Notes under the pieces: model-generated
Seen by the model: the letters and a program-made list of their open reading frames with translations, nothing else
Databases searched by the model: none
Told to the model about the DNA's origin: nothing
Assembly: GCF_001279585.1 (NCBI RefSeq)
Contig: NZ_LGEC01000065.1
Span: forward strand, 248,001-312,000
Length of the DNA: 64,000 bases
Source of the DNA: Nocardiopsis sp. NRRL B-16309
GTDB taxonomy: Bacteria > Actinomycetota > Actinomycetes > Streptosporangiales > Streptosporangiaceae
Direction of reading: 5' to 3'
Program-made: the position numbers and the translations under genes
Part shown: positions 1 through 8,521 of the stretch, one piece after another
Layout of the letters: each line of letters starts with the position of its first letter
How positions within the stretch are numbered: position 1 is the first letter of the stretch

Positions 1-189
1 CGGTTAAATTCGGATCACCCGGCGGGCGGGGCGATGCGGCCCGCGTCGGCGAGTCGCACGTCTGCTCCGGAGCGCGGACCAAGCCGCCCGTTCACGGGTG
101 TGCGGCCCTGACGGATCAGCCGAGATTTCCTACCGAAAGCCGACCCGGACGGCGATACTGCCGACGCGCACCCGGGAAGGAGTCCCACC

Positions 190-720
190 ATGGGCACCAG
201 CAATGACATGCGCCTCATCGTCACCAAAGGCGACATCACCGAGCAGCGGGTGGACGCCATCGTCAACGCGGCCAACGGTTCCCTCCTCGGGGGCGGCGGG
301 GTCGACGGCGCCATCCACCGCAAGGGCGGCGGGGCGATCCTGGAGGAGTGCCGCCGTCTGCGATCCGGGCACCTCGGCGGAGGCCTGCCCGTCGGCCACG
401 CGGTGGCCACCACGGCCGGGCTGCTGCCCGCCCGCTGGGTGATCCACACCGTGGGGCCGGTGCACAGCACCACGGAGGACCGCGGTGCACGGCTCGCCTC
501 CTGTTACACCGAGTCCCTGCGTCTGGCACGGGACCTCGGCGCGGAGTCGGTGGCCTTCCCCGCGATCTCCACCGGCGTGTACCGGTGGCCGCTCGACGAC
601 GCCGCGCGCATCGCCGCCGAGGCGATCCACGCGGCCGAGGCGCGGGTGCCGGAGATTCGGCTGGTCCTGTTCGACGACACCGCCCTGGCCGCCTTCCAAC
701 GAGCCTTCGACACCGCCTGA
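190..720 (+). CDS. Macro-domain protein (O-acetyl-ADP-ribose deacetylase type)
   Basis: This 176-aa protein is a single macro domain, a fold that binds ADP-ribose and in this bacterial clade usually hydrolyses O-acetyl-ADP-ribose or removes ADP-ribose from proteins in the cytosol. Visible signatures are GDIT near residue 14, the NAAN loop near 26-29, the glycine-rich GGGGVDGAIH loop near 35-44, and the C-terminal FPAISTGVYRWP ribose/phosphate loop near 120-131. A ribosome site (GGAAGGAG, 174-181) precedes the ATG by 8 nt. A GATACT box near 153 could be the -10. It stands alone, tail-to-tail with the photolyase gene. The family call is firm; the substrate is not shown by sequence. Confidence 0.93.
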   Translation: MGTSNDMRLIVTKGDITEQRVDAIVNAANGSLLGGGGVDGAIHRKGGGAILEECRRLRSGHLGGGLPVGHAVATTAGLLPARWVIHTVGPVHSTTEDRGARLASCYTESLRLARDLGAESVAFPAISTGVYRWPLDDAARIAAEAIHAAEARVPEIRLVLFDDTALAAFQRAFDTA

Positions 721-784
721 ACGGCACCGCTTCCCGGGCAGGACCCGGCGGCGATCCGCGCCGCGTGCCCGACGCCGCACCCGG

Positions 785-2089
785 TCAGTGCCCGGGGTCG
801 GCGATCGGCGGCGGGTAGCCGGTCGGCGGACGCTCCTCCCGCCACGGCGTGTGGACGCGTGCGCCCGGGAGGCCGGCGAGTTCGGGGACGTACCGGCGGA
901 CGTAGTCGCCGCCGGGATCGAAGCGCCGCGCCTGGCGGAGCGGGTTGAAGGCCCGGTTGGGCCGTGTGTCGTTGCCGGTCCCCGCGACCCACTGCCAGTT
1001 GCCGTGGTTGTCGGCGACGTCGCCGTCCACGAGGTGGTCCTCGAAGTGCGCGGCTCCCTCGCGCCAGTGCACCCGCAGCGTGCGCGTCAGGAACGCCGCG
1101 GTGATCATCCGGGTCCGGTTGTGCATGAACCCCTCCCTCAGGAGTTGGCGCATCCCCGCGTCGACGACGGGCACGCCGGTCCGGCCCTGCCGCCAGGCCG
1201 CGACGGCGTCCGGGTCGTGTCGCCACTGGCGCCCGCGGTCCCGGTAGTCGCGGCGGCCGATCTCCGGAAAGGCCGCCGTCACCTGGTGGTGGAAGTCCCT
1301 CCAGGCGAGCTGGCGCACGAACTCCCCGTGTCCCGGACGCTCCCGCCCCGCGAGGGCGACCTCCAGCGGGGACAGGCAGCCGAAGCGCAGGTCGGCCGAC
1401 AGGTGCGAGGTGGCCGCCCCGGCCAGGTCGTCGCGCCGGTCCGGGTACTCGGCCTGGCCGCGCTCGACCCAGGTCCGGAGCCGGGCCCGGGCCGCGTCCT
1501 CCCCTCCGGCGATCCGGTCGGTCGCCGTCTCGCCCCGGCCGCGGTCGCCCAGCGAGCGCGGCAGCTCACCGGGGGCGAGGTCCCCATGGGGAGGCAGCCC
1601 GTCCGGAGCGGGCTCGATCGCGCGCCAGGAGGACGCCTCCCAGGCCCGCCAGTACGGGGTGAACACCTTGTAGTGGTCCCCGCCCTGGGGCACGACCTCC
1701 CCGGGTGGAACGACGGTGAGCCCCGGGAACTCCCACACGGCCACACCGGCCTCCCGCAGCCGCCGCGCGCGATGGGCGGCGAAGCGGCTGACTCCGGCGC
1801 TCAGGTGAATCGTGTCCGCGCCGGTCTCCTTCGCCACGCGCAGGGCCTCCTCGACCGTTTCCCCCCGGCGCAGGACGAGGTCGGACCCCCGGCTGCGCAG
1901 GGACCACCGCAGGTCGGCGAGGGCTTCGGCGAGGTAGGCGTTCCGGTTGCGGGCGGCCGTGTCCACGAGGCGGTCGTCGATGACGAACAGCGGCAGGACG
2001 GGTCGGCCCCCGGCCAGGGCGGCGCCCAACGCCGGATGGTCGTGGACCCGCAGGTCCTGGGTGAACAGGACGATCACGCTCGGCGGCAC
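785..2089 (-). CDS. phr: Deoxyribodipyrimidine photo-lyase (CPD photolyase)
   Basis: This 434-aa protein repairs UV-induced pyrimidine dimers with blue light and FAD. The N-terminal Rossmann domain begins with IVLFTQDLRVHDHPAL. The C-terminal FAD domain holds the family signatures WRDFHHQ, TGVPVVDAGMRQL, GFMHNRTRM, and GNWQWVAGTGND. I chose the GTG at 2089 because a perfect GGAGG lies 6 nt upstream (2096-2100); a GTG at 2107 would put that site inside the gene. It is divergent from the DUF523/DUF1722 gene, 89 bp away, a pairing that recalls E. coli ybgA-phrB. A cryptochrome is less likely given the intact dimer-repair motifs. Confidence 0.93.
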   Translation of the reverse strand: MPPSVIVLFTQDLRVHDHPALGAALAGGRPVLPLFVIDDRLVDTAARNRNAYLAEALADLRWSLRSRGSDLVLRRGETVEEALRVAKETGADTIHLSAGVSRFAAHRARRLREAGVAVWEFPGLTVVPPGEVVPQGGDHYKVFTPYWRAWEASSWRAIEPAPDGLPPHGDLAPGELPRSLGDRGRGETATDRIAGGEDAARARLRTWVERGQAEYPDRRDDLAGAATSHLSADLRFGCLSPLEVALAGRERPGHGEFVRQLAWRDFHHQVTAAFPEIGRRDYRDRGRQWRHDPDAVAAWRQGRTGVPVVDAGMRQLLREGFMHNRTRMITAAFLTRTLRVHWREGAAHFEDHLVDGDVADNHGNWQWVAGTGNDTRPNRAFNPLRQARRFDPGGDYVRRYVPELAGLPGARVHTPWREERPPTGYPPPIADPGH

Positions 2090-2178
2090 ACCGAACCTCC
2101 AGAACACAGGGGAGCTGAATCATCACCCTAGGCGATGTCTCCCTGGTCGGAGCGGCCCGTGCGCAGTAGCGTGGGCGT

Positions 2179-3162
2179 ATGAGCCAGCCGCGCGCCACCT
2201 CCCGTCCCGAACCGGCCCGGCCCGTGGTCGGCGTCTCCAGCTGCCTGCTGGGAGCCCCGGTCCGCTACAACGGAGGCCATTCCCGTTCCCGGTTCCTCAC
2301 CGACGAGCTGGGGCGGCACGTGGACTGGCTGCCCGTCTGCCCGGAGGCGGAGATCGGCCTGGGCGTTCCGCGCCCGACCCTGCGCCTGCAGCGGATCGGG
2401 GAGGCGGACCGGGTGATCTCCAGCAAGGACGGCGCCGACCACACCGACGACCTCGCCGCGGTCGCCGACCGGCACCTGGGCGGCCTGGAGCACGTGGACG
2501 GCTACGTGCTGAAGAACAAGTCGCCGAGCTGCGGCCTCCTGGCGCTCCCGGTGTTCGACGACGCGGCGAACCGGGTCCACGGCAAGGGGCGCGGAGCCTT
2601 CGCCGAACGCCTGACCCGCCTGCTGCCGGACCTGCCGGTGGAGGAGCAGGGACGCCTCTCGGACGCGGGGCTGCGCGAGCACTTCGTCCAGCGCGTCTTC
2701 GCCCACGCCCGCCTCCGGCTCCTGCTGTCCGACGACTGGCGGCCCCGTGACCTGGTGGAGTTCCACACGCGGCACAAGCTCCAGCTGATGTCCCACTCCC
2801 CCGAGGGGTACCGGGAGACCGGGCGCATCGTCGCCGCGGTCGGCGACGCCCCGCGCGCGGAGACCGCGAGGGCCTACACGAAGGCCTTCCACACCACGAT
2901 GGCGGTGCGCACGAGCCGAGGCAAGCACGCCAACGCGCTCCAGCACGCCTTCGGGATGCTCAGCCCGCTGCTGGACGACGCCCGACGGCACGACCTGCTG
3001 GAGGCGATCGAGTCGTACCGGGTGGGCGAGGCCCCGCTCAGCCTGCCCGTGGCCCTTCTGCGCCACCACTGCGCGGCGGAGGACGTCGTGTGGGCGCGTG
3101 AGCAGACCTACCTGCTCCCCTACCCGGACGACCTGCGGCTGCGGCATCCGGTGGAGGTCTGA
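2179..3162 (+). CDS. DUF523 and DUF1722 (YbgA-like) fusion protein
   Basis: The 327-aa product has two domains. DUF523 covers roughly residues 15-160 and shows GVSSCLLGAPVRYNGGHSRS and the cysteine motif KNKSPSCG. DUF1722 follows, marked by FHTRHKLQLMSHSPEGY near 195. DUF523 has been linked to sulfur or tRNA thiolation chemistry, but the biochemical role of this fusion is not established. Its divergent placement next to photolyase is a recurrent bacterial association and suggests a light or UV connection. No ribosome site is evident; instead a TAGCGT box (2167-2172) ends exactly 6 nt before the ATG, which fits leaderless transcription. Confidence 0.88.
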   Translation: MSQPRATSRPEPARPVVGVSSCLLGAPVRYNGGHSRSRFLTDELGRHVDWLPVCPEAEIGLGVPRPTLRLQRIGEADRVISSKDGADHTDDLAAVADRHLGGLEHVDGYVLKNKSPSCGLLALPVFDDAANRVHGKGRGAFAERLTRLLPDLPVEEQGRLSDAGLREHFVQRVFAHARLRLLLSDDWRPRDLVEFHTRHKLQLMSHSPEGYRETGRIVAAVGDAPRAETARAYTKAFHTTMAVRTSRGKHANALQHAFGMLSPLLDDARRHDLLEAIESYRVGEAPLSLPVALLRHHCAAEDVVWAREQTYLLPYPDDLRLRHPVEV

Positions 3163-3307
3163 CCGCGGTGGTGGCGGTCTGACCGCGGCCCGGATCCGCC
3201 GTTCCGGGCACGAAACGGAGACAGTTGACTACACTCGGTCACTACCCGCGACCCGCGGTGTTTCCCCACGGGCGTGGTGACCGCTGTTCCCGACTCTGAG
3301 GTTCGGT

Positions 3308-4303
3308 GTGCGCGCGACATTCTCCCGACGGGCCGTCATTCTCGTCTCCTCCTGCGTCGTCGTCGCGGCCGCGGCCGCGCTGGCGACGCTCCCGCCCGAG
3401 GGGGTCGCGGACCGGCTGGGCCTGCACCCGCCCGAGGCCGGCCCCGCGCTCGCCACCGGTCGGCTCGGCTTCCCCTCCGACCGCGAGGTCCCCGTCCCCG
3501 CACCGATCCCCCAGCCCGGCCAGGTCGCGGTGTGCAACGAACCCGGCACGGACCGGGTGGTGGCACTGCCGGACGAGGCCGCGCCGGGCGGCGAGCGTCC
3601 GCTGTGGATCCGGCGTCCGCCGGGCCCCGACAGCGCCGACCTGCCCGTCCTCTACCTCCTGCACGGTTCGGCCTCCACCCACGAGACCCTCATGGCGCAG
3701 GGCCTCGGTCCGCTCCTGGACCAGGAGATGTGCCGTGCCGGGGTCGAGTTCGTCATCGCCGCACCGTACGGCCAGGAGATCGGGGGCACCACCACCGAGT
3801 GGGCCGACGCCGCCGACGGCCGCTTCGCGCTGGAGAGCTTCGTCACCGGACCGGTGATCGAGGCGGTCGAGGGAGAGCACGTACGCCCACGGGACCTGCG
3901 GGCGATCGGCGGGTTCTCCATGGGCGGCTACGGGGCGGCCGCCACGGCGCTGCGCCACCCCGACCTGTACGCGCAGGTCGCCAGCTGGGCGGGCTACTTC
4001 CGCGTCGACGACCCCCACGAGGTGCTAGGGGACGGCGCCGCGGACCACAGCCCCGACCTCCTGCTCGACTCCGACGGCGTCGAGGACCTGCGGTTCGTAC
4101 TGGTCGAGGGGACCGAGGAGCACACCCCGCTCCAGGAGGGGAGCATCCAGGGCGAGGCGGAGCGCTTCGCCGGACTGCTCACCGACCGCGGTATGACGGT
4201 CGCCACGCTCCGGCCGCGCGGCGGGCACGACTTCCGTACCTGGGAACGTTCCTTGCCCGACGTGGTCGACTTCCTGGTGTCGGGGTGGGCCGCTACACCG
4301 TAG
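3308..4303 (+). CDS. Exported putative esterase (alpha/beta hydrolase)
   Basis: This 331-aa protein starts with an uncleaved or cleavable signal segment (AVILVSSCVVVAAAAALATL), so it likely acts outside the membrane. The body is an alpha/beta hydrolase of the esterase D / antigen-85-like group: LLHGSASTHE after the first strand, the nucleophile elbow GFSMGGYGA near residue 200, and a late RGGHDFRTW supplying the probable catalytic His. The start is a GTG; no strong ribosome site is visible. It sits just upstream of mshA but has its own spacing, so co-transcription is uncertain. Substrate cannot be inferred. Confidence 0.83.
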   Translation: MRATFSRRAVILVSSCVVVAAAAALATLPPEGVADRLGLHPPEAGPALATGRLGFPSDREVPVPAPIPQPGQVAVCNEPGTDRVVALPDEAAPGGERPLWIRRPPGPDSADLPVLYLLHGSASTHETLMAQGLGPLLDQEMCRAGVEFVIAAPYGQEIGGTTTEWADAADGRFALESFVTGPVIEAVEGEHVRPRDLRAIGGFSMGGYGAAATALRHPDLYAQVASWAGYFRVDDPHEVLGDGAADHSPDLLLDSDGVEDLRFVLVEGTEEHTPLQEGSIQGEAERFAGLLTDRGMTVATLRPRGGHDFRTWERSLPDVVDFLVSGWAATP

Positions 4304-4344
4304 GTCGGCGTCGGTCAATACCAGACCCCTCGGACAATCCAGGC

Positions 4345-4372
4345 GGGAACAGTGTGTACCTTCGTCGCTGTT
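4345..4372 (+). promoter_or_regulatory. Candidate sigma-R-type promoter of mshA
   Basis: GGGAAC (4345-4350) and GTT (4370-4372) are separated by 19 nt, matching the pattern of actinobacterial thiol-stress sigma-R promoters (GGAAT-N18/19-GTT). mshA is a known member of such regulons in Streptomyces. The gene start lies 40 nt downstream, leaving room for the GGAGG ribosome site. One base differs from the usual GGAAT. Confidence 0.45.
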
Positions 4373-4411
4373 GACGACAGCGGCTGTATACACGACGTGG
4401 AGGGACCACCG

Positions 4412-5710
4412 GTGTCTGGAACCGTGACTGAGGGAGACCCCGCACCACTCCCCTCCCGCGTCGCCACCATCAGCCTGCACACCTCCCCCCTGGACCAGCC
4501 CGGCACCGGTGACGCCGGCGGTCTCAACGTCTACGTCGTCGAGGTCGCCCGCCGGATGGCCGAACGCGGTGTGGCCGTGGACGTGTTCACCCGCGCCACC
4601 CGCGCCGACCTGCCTCCGGTGGTGGAACTGGCGCCGGGCGTCAACGTCCGGCACGTCCCCGCCGGGCCCTTCGGCCACCTCGACAAGAACACGCTCGCCG
4701 AGCACCTGTGTCCGTTCATCTTCGGACTCCTGCGCGCCGAGGCCCAGGGGGATCCCGGCCACTACGACCTCGTCCACGGCCACTACTGGCTGTCGGGACG
4801 CGCGGGCGTGGTGGCCGCTCGCCGCTGGGGGGTGCCGATGGTGCAGTCGATGCACACGATGGCCCGTGTGAAGAACGCCGCCCTGGCCGAGGGCGACCGG
4901 CCCGAACCCGAGATGCGGGTGCGCGGCGAGGACCAGCTGGTCCGCCAGGCCGACCGGCTGATCGCCAACACCGACGACGAGGCGCGCCAGCTCAAACAGC
5001 ACTACGGCGCCGGGGACCACCAGATCAGCACGATCCCGCCGGGTGTGGACCTGGAGGTCTTCACCCCCGGCTCGCGGGCCGAGGCGCTGGCCCGGCTCGG
5101 CCTGCCCGCCGGCACCGAGCTCCTGCTGTTCGTGGGACGGGTGCAGCGGCTCAAGGCCCCCGACATCCTCATCCGCGCCGCAGCCGAACTCCTGGAGCGC
5201 GACCCCTCCCTGCGCTCGCGCCTGGTGGTGGGCGTGGTGGGCGGCCTGTCCGGCGTCGGCCAGAACGAACCCCTCCTGCTCACCGACCTGGCCGAGTCCC
5301 TGGGCGTGGCCGACGTGGTGCGCCTGGAACCCGCGCAGAACCGTCGGCGGCTGGCCGACTACTACCGCGCGGCCACGGCGACCGTGGTGCCGTCCTACTC
5401 CGAGTCCTTCGGCCTGGTGGCGGTGGAGTCCCAGGCCTGCGGCACCCCGGTCGTCGCCGCGCGCGTGGGCGGGCTGACCACGGCCGTGTCGGGCGGCGTG
5501 TCCGGGGTGCTGGTGGAGGGGCACGACCCCTCCGACTACGCCGCCGAACTGCACCGCCTCATCGCCGAGCCCGCCTGGCGTGCCAAGCTGGCGATGGCGG
5601 CCCCCAAGCACGCCGCCACCCTGGGCTGGTCGCGGACCGTCGACGACCTGTTGGACGTGTACCGCGCGAGCATCACCCCGCGCGCGCTGCCCCTGGCGGC
5701 GTGCCGATGA
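4412..5710 (+). CDS. mshA: D-inositol-3-phosphate glycosyltransferase, first step of mycothiol synthesis
   Basis: The 432-aa GT-B glycosyltransferase transfers N-acetylglucosamine from UDP-GlcNAc to inositol 3-phosphate, starting mycothiol synthesis in the cytosol. N-terminal acceptor-domain motifs are ISLHTSPLDQPG, GGLNVYVVEVARRM, LVHGHYWLSG and QSMHTMARVKN. The donor domain shows FVGRVQRLKAPDIL, YSESFGLVAVESQACGTPVV and ARVGGL. I use the GTG at 4412 because GGAGG (4399-4403) precedes it by 8 nt; an in-frame ATG at 4352 lacks a site and adds residues outside the family. The last enzyme of the pathway, MshD, is encoded at 42074. The YbjN-type gene follows immediately. Confidence 0.95.
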   Translation: MSGTVTEGDPAPLPSRVATISLHTSPLDQPGTGDAGGLNVYVVEVARRMAERGVAVDVFTRATRADLPPVVELAPGVNVRHVPAGPFGHLDKNTLAEHLCPFIFGLLRAEAQGDPGHYDLVHGHYWLSGRAGVVAARRWGVPMVQSMHTMARVKNAALAEGDRPEPEMRVRGEDQLVRQADRLIANTDDEARQLKQHYGAGDHQISTIPPGVDLEVFTPGSRAEALARLGLPAGTELLLFVGRVQRLKAPDILIRAAAELLERDPSLRSRLVVGVVGGLSGVGQNEPLLLTDLAESLGVADVVRLEPAQNRRRLADYYRAATATVVPSYSESFGLVAVESQACGTPVVAARVGGLTTAVSGGVSGVLVEGHDPSDYAAELHRLIAEPAWRAKLAMAAPKHAATLGWSRTVDDLLDVYRASITPRALPLAACR

Positions 5711-5727
5711 CCGGAAGGGACCCGCAG

Positions 5728-6270
5728 GTGCAGACGCAGACGGCGCGTGAGGCCGCGGCGAGGGCGATCACCGAGGCGGTCGCCGAGGCCGGACTGGAGA
5801 CGGAGCTCCCCCGGGAGGGCTCCTTCCTCGTCACGATCCCCGGCCGGGCCAAGCTCAAGACACTCGTGTGGCTGGAGGTCGGGCCGCACAGCCTCGGCGT
5901 CACGTCGTTCTTCTGCCGGCAGCCGGACGAGAACCACGGCGAGTTCTACCGCTGGCTGATGCAGCGCAACTCGGGCATGTTCGGGATGGCCTTCGCGGCC
6001 GACGAGGTCGGCGACGTGTACATCCGCGGGCGCCTGCCGCTGGAGGGCGTGACGAGCGACGAGGTCGACCGGCTGCTGGGATGCGTGCTCACCTATTCCG
6101 ACGAGAACTTCAACCGCGCGCTGGAGCTGGGCTTCGCCTCGGCGATCCGCAAGGAGTGGAAGTGGCGGGCCGAGCGCGGCCACGACATGCGCAACCTGCG
6201 GGCCTTCGCCCACCTGGCCGAGCCGCACACGGGCACCGAGCCCGCGACCCCGCCGGAGAGTACTTCCTAA
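5728..6270 (+). CDS. YbjN-domain protein
   Basis: This soluble ~180-aa protein belongs to the actinobacterial YbjN-like family, which resembles secretion-chaperone folds but has no settled function. Core signatures include SFLVTIPGRAKLKT, GVTSFFCRQPDENH and EFYRWLMQRN. Two starts are possible: an ATG at 5707 overlapping the mshA stop (ATGA), and a GTG at 5728 with a good ribosome site (GGAAGGGA, 7 nt away). I favour the GTG. In either case it is translationally close to mshA, and the mshA-YbjN-phosphoglycerate mutase order matches that of Streptomyces. Confidence 0.83.
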   Translation: MQTQTAREAAARAITEAVAEAGLETELPREGSFLVTIPGRAKLKTLVWLEVGPHSLGVTSFFCRQPDENHGEFYRWLMQRNSGMFGMAFAADEVGDVYIRGRLPLEGVTSDEVDRLLGCVLTYSDENFNRALELGFASAIRKEWKWRAERGHDMRNLRAFAHLAEPHTGTEPATPPESTS

Positions 6271-6327
6271 CAGCGTTAGGAGATGGGGGCGCCCGAGCGG
6301 AAGGGCGGAGTGGCTAGGCTTGGTCCC

Positions 6328-7074
6328 ATGGGAACTCTGGTACTGCTGCGACACGGTGAGAGTGTCTGGAACGCGAAGGGCCTGTTCACCGGCTGGGTGG
6401 ACGTGGACCTGTCGGCGACGGGCGAGGACGAGGCCCGCCGGGGCGGTGAGCTGCTCAAGGAGGCCGGTGTCACGCCGGACATCCTGCACACCTCGCTGCT
6501 CAAGCGCGCCATCCGCACCGCGAACCTGGCGCTGGACGCCGCCGACCTGCACTGGCTGCCGGTCGAGCGCTCCTGGCGCCTCAACGAGCGCCACTACGGC
6601 GCCCTGCAGGGCAAGGACAAGGCGCAGACGCGCGAGGAGTACGGCGAAGAGCAGTTCATGATCTGGCGCCGCTCCTACGACACCCCGCCGCCGCCCATCG
6701 CCGACGACGACCCCTACTCGCAGGCCGCCGACACCCGCTACGCGCAGCTTCCGCCGGAGCTGAAGCCCCGCACCGAGTGCCTCAAGGACGTGCTGGACCG
6801 CGCCCTGCCCTACTGGTACGACTCCATCGTCCCCGACCTGGCCGCCGGGAAGACCGTGCTGGTCGCCGCGCACGGCAACTCGCTGCGCGCGCTGGTCAAG
6901 CACCTGGACGGGATCAGCGACGCCGACATCGCCGGGCTGAACATCCCCACCGGCATCCCGCTGCTGTACGACCTCGACGACGACTTCACGCCGCGCAACG
7001 CGGGCGGCACCTACCTCGACCCGGAGGCCGCCAAGGCCGCGATCGAGGCCGTGGCCAACCAGGGCAAGAAGTAG
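6328..7074 (+). CDS. gpmA: 2,3-bisphosphoglycerate-dependent phosphoglycerate mutase
   Basis: The 248-aa enzyme interconverts 3- and 2-phosphoglycerate in glycolysis. The catalytic LLRHGESVWN lies at residues 5-14, with SLLKRAIRTANLAL, the acid-base region ERHYGALQG, and the second histidine in AAHGNSLRALVKHLDG. Length and motifs are standard for the dPGM family. The ATG at 6328 begins right at the conserved N-terminus. A TAGGCT box (6315-6320) ends 7 nt before it and there is no ribosome site, so a leaderless transcript separate from mshA is likely. A strong hairpin follows at 7119-7149. Confidence 0.95.
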   Translation: MGTLVLLRHGESVWNAKGLFTGWVDVDLSATGEDEARRGGELLKEAGVTPDILHTSLLKRAIRTANLALDAADLHWLPVERSWRLNERHYGALQGKDKAQTREEYGEEQFMIWRRSYDTPPPPIADDDPYSQAADTRYAQLPPELKPRTECLKDVLDRALPYWYDSIVPDLAAGKTVLVAAHGNSLRALVKHLDGISDADIAGLNIPTGIPLLYDLDDDFTPRNAGGTYLDPEAAKAAIEAVANQGKK

Positions 7075-7118
7075 CCCACCCGTCGCCCGCCACCGCCCCG
7101 GGGGCGCCCTCGGCGCTC

Positions 7119-7149
7119 GCGCCCGTGTCGCCTCCGGCGGCACGGGCGC
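7119..7149. terminator. Convergent hairpin terminator (gpmA / DsrE gene)
   Basis: GCGCCCGTG (7119-7127) pairs with CACGGGCGC (7141-7149), extended by CGCC/GGCG around a TCC loop. It lies between the stops of two convergent genes and probably serves both. There is no T-tract. Confidence 0.65.
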
Positions 7150-7169
7150 CGTGCCTTCGGGGGCGGACC

Positions 7170-7532
7170 TCAGTAGACGAGCGCCTGGGCGCCCTCGGCG
7201 ACGGCCTCCTCGACGAACGACGGCGCCCCCGCGATGCGCACCCCCGTGATGAGGTCGTCCTGGGTCAGCTCCCTCCGGGCGGCGCACTGCGTGCACACCG
7301 TCACCCGGCCGGCGGCCAGGACGGCTTCGAGGAGGTCGCACAGGGGGGCGGCGTGCGGGAGGGCGAACTCCTCGGCCCGGCCGGGGACGGCGAACCACGC
7401 CGACTCACCGGTCAGCCAGAGCGAGACGTCGACCCCGCTGGCCAGGGCCGCCGCGGCGACCGTGAACGCCTGGTTGCACCGCTCGGGGTCGTTCTCTCCG
7501 GCGGTGACCTTGATCACCAAGGAACGGGACAT
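7170..7532 (-). CDS. DsrE/DsrF-like family protein
   Basis: This 120-aa cytosolic protein resembles the DsrE fold used in sulfur relay and related accessory proteins. It opens with SRSLVIKVTAGENDPERCNQAF and has a pair of cysteines in VCTQCAARREL that could carry sulfur. The ATG lies 5 nt after the stop of the upstream GIDE-like gene, so both may be read together. A TAGGCT box (7545-7540) also sits 7 nt before the ATG, so an internal leaderless promoter is possible. Function is unassigned beyond the fold. Confidence 0.75.
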   Translation of the reverse strand: MSRSLVIKVTAGENDPERCNQAFTVAAAALASGVDVSLWLTGESAWFAVPGRAEEFALPHAAPLCDLLEAVLAAGRVTVCTQCAARRELTQDDLITGVRIAGAPSFVEEAVAEGAQALVY

Positions 7533-7537
7533 GTCGG

Positions 7538-8314
7538 TCAGCCTAGTGACAGGCCGACGAGGACCAGCACCGCCCCCACCGCCGCGCAGGCGCCGAAGAG
7601 CACCGTGAGCGCGACCGCCTCCCGGCGCCGGGGCGGGATACGGGCGGGCTGCGCGTCGACGCCGTGCTCGATGGCCAGCTTCCCGCCCTCGGGAGCGACC
7701 AGCACGACCCGGCCCTCGCGCAGCTGGACGCGTCCGCTGACGCGGAGCCGTGCGCCCGGGCGGATCACCCACTCGCGGTACTCGAACTCGATCGTCTCGC
7801 CGCGGAAGACTCCGGAGATCCGACCGCGCACCCGCGGCAACAGGTCGTCCGCGGCGGCGGCCACACCCGGTTGCGGGCGTCCCACCACACGCTTGAGGCA
7901 CAGTTCGGCGCCACGGGTCTCGGCGTCGCCCGGGTCGACGAAGACGCGGTCACCGTCGGCGCGGTCCCCCTCGGCCACCAGGCCGAACAGCTCCTCGCCG
8001 CCGTACTCGGCGATGGGGTCGCAGGCGCGTTCGCGGACGGTTCCCCCGTCGTGGTTGAGCGGCCAGTAGTGCCGCAGCACCTCGTGCCCGTGCCACACGC
8101 ACTCCGCGCCGGCCAGTCCGGAGGTGATGGGCCCCGCGGGCCCGGGGGCGGCGACACCGGACAGGGTGACGCGTCGCCCCTCCAGCGCGGCGAGCGACCG
8201 GGGCCGCAGCTGGGCGACGCCGCGCTGGCGCAGCCAGCGGCGCAGGCCGATGACGGTGAGCGGCAGGAGGACGACCGCGGCGAAGAGCAGCGCCGAACCG
8301 ATGACCAGCAACAC
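7538..8314 (-). CDS. GIDE-domain-like membrane protein
   Basis: The 258-aa product has an N-terminal membrane helix (VLLVIGSALLFAAVVLLPLTVIGL), a central soluble domain, and a C-terminal helix (VALTVLFGACAAVGAVLVLVGL). The central part, with GAECVWHGHEVLRHYW and later RVFVDPGDAE, resembles the GIDE domain of membrane E3 ligases, found in bacteria without the RING finger; its bacterial role is unknown. I place the start at GTG 8314, 6 nt after AAGGGG; the upstream in-frame extension is Pro/Arg-rich and not membrane-like. Confidence 0.62.
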   Translation of the reverse strand: MLLVIGSALLFAAVVLLPLTVIGLRRWLRQRGVAQLRPRSLAALEGRRVTLSGVAAPGPAGPITSGLAGAECVWHGHEVLRHYWPLNHDGGTVRERACDPIAEYGGEELFGLVAEGDRADGDRVFVDPGDAETRGAELCLKRVVGRPQPGVAAAADDLLPRVRGRISGVFRGETIEFEYREWVIRPGARLRVSGRVQLREGRVVLVAPEGGKLAIEHGVDAQPARIPPRRREAVALTVLFGACAAVGAVLVLVGLSLG

Positions 8315-8521
8315 AGGCCGCCCCTTAATTCTGCGTCGGAGGGTGGGAGACGACGGCGGGTTCGACACCCCGTGACCACACCGTGTCGCAGACAATCTTT
8401 ACCAGTTCTTCGGGAAAGCGGGGCCAATTGGGCATGGCCGTCCCGGGACGCGCTGGTGGCAGGGGCCGGGGTCGGCCCGAGCGGACGTGACAGTGCTCCG
8501 ATCCGGCTACGCTCAGACGTC

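Noticed and set aside
485..2131. Long plus-strand frame across the photolyase gene
   Set aside because: It is antisense to a recognised enzyme and reads as Arg/Pro/Gly-rich noise.
8350..8400. tRNA T-loop-like GGTTCGACACC
   Set aside because: No cloverleaf could be built from the flanking bases.
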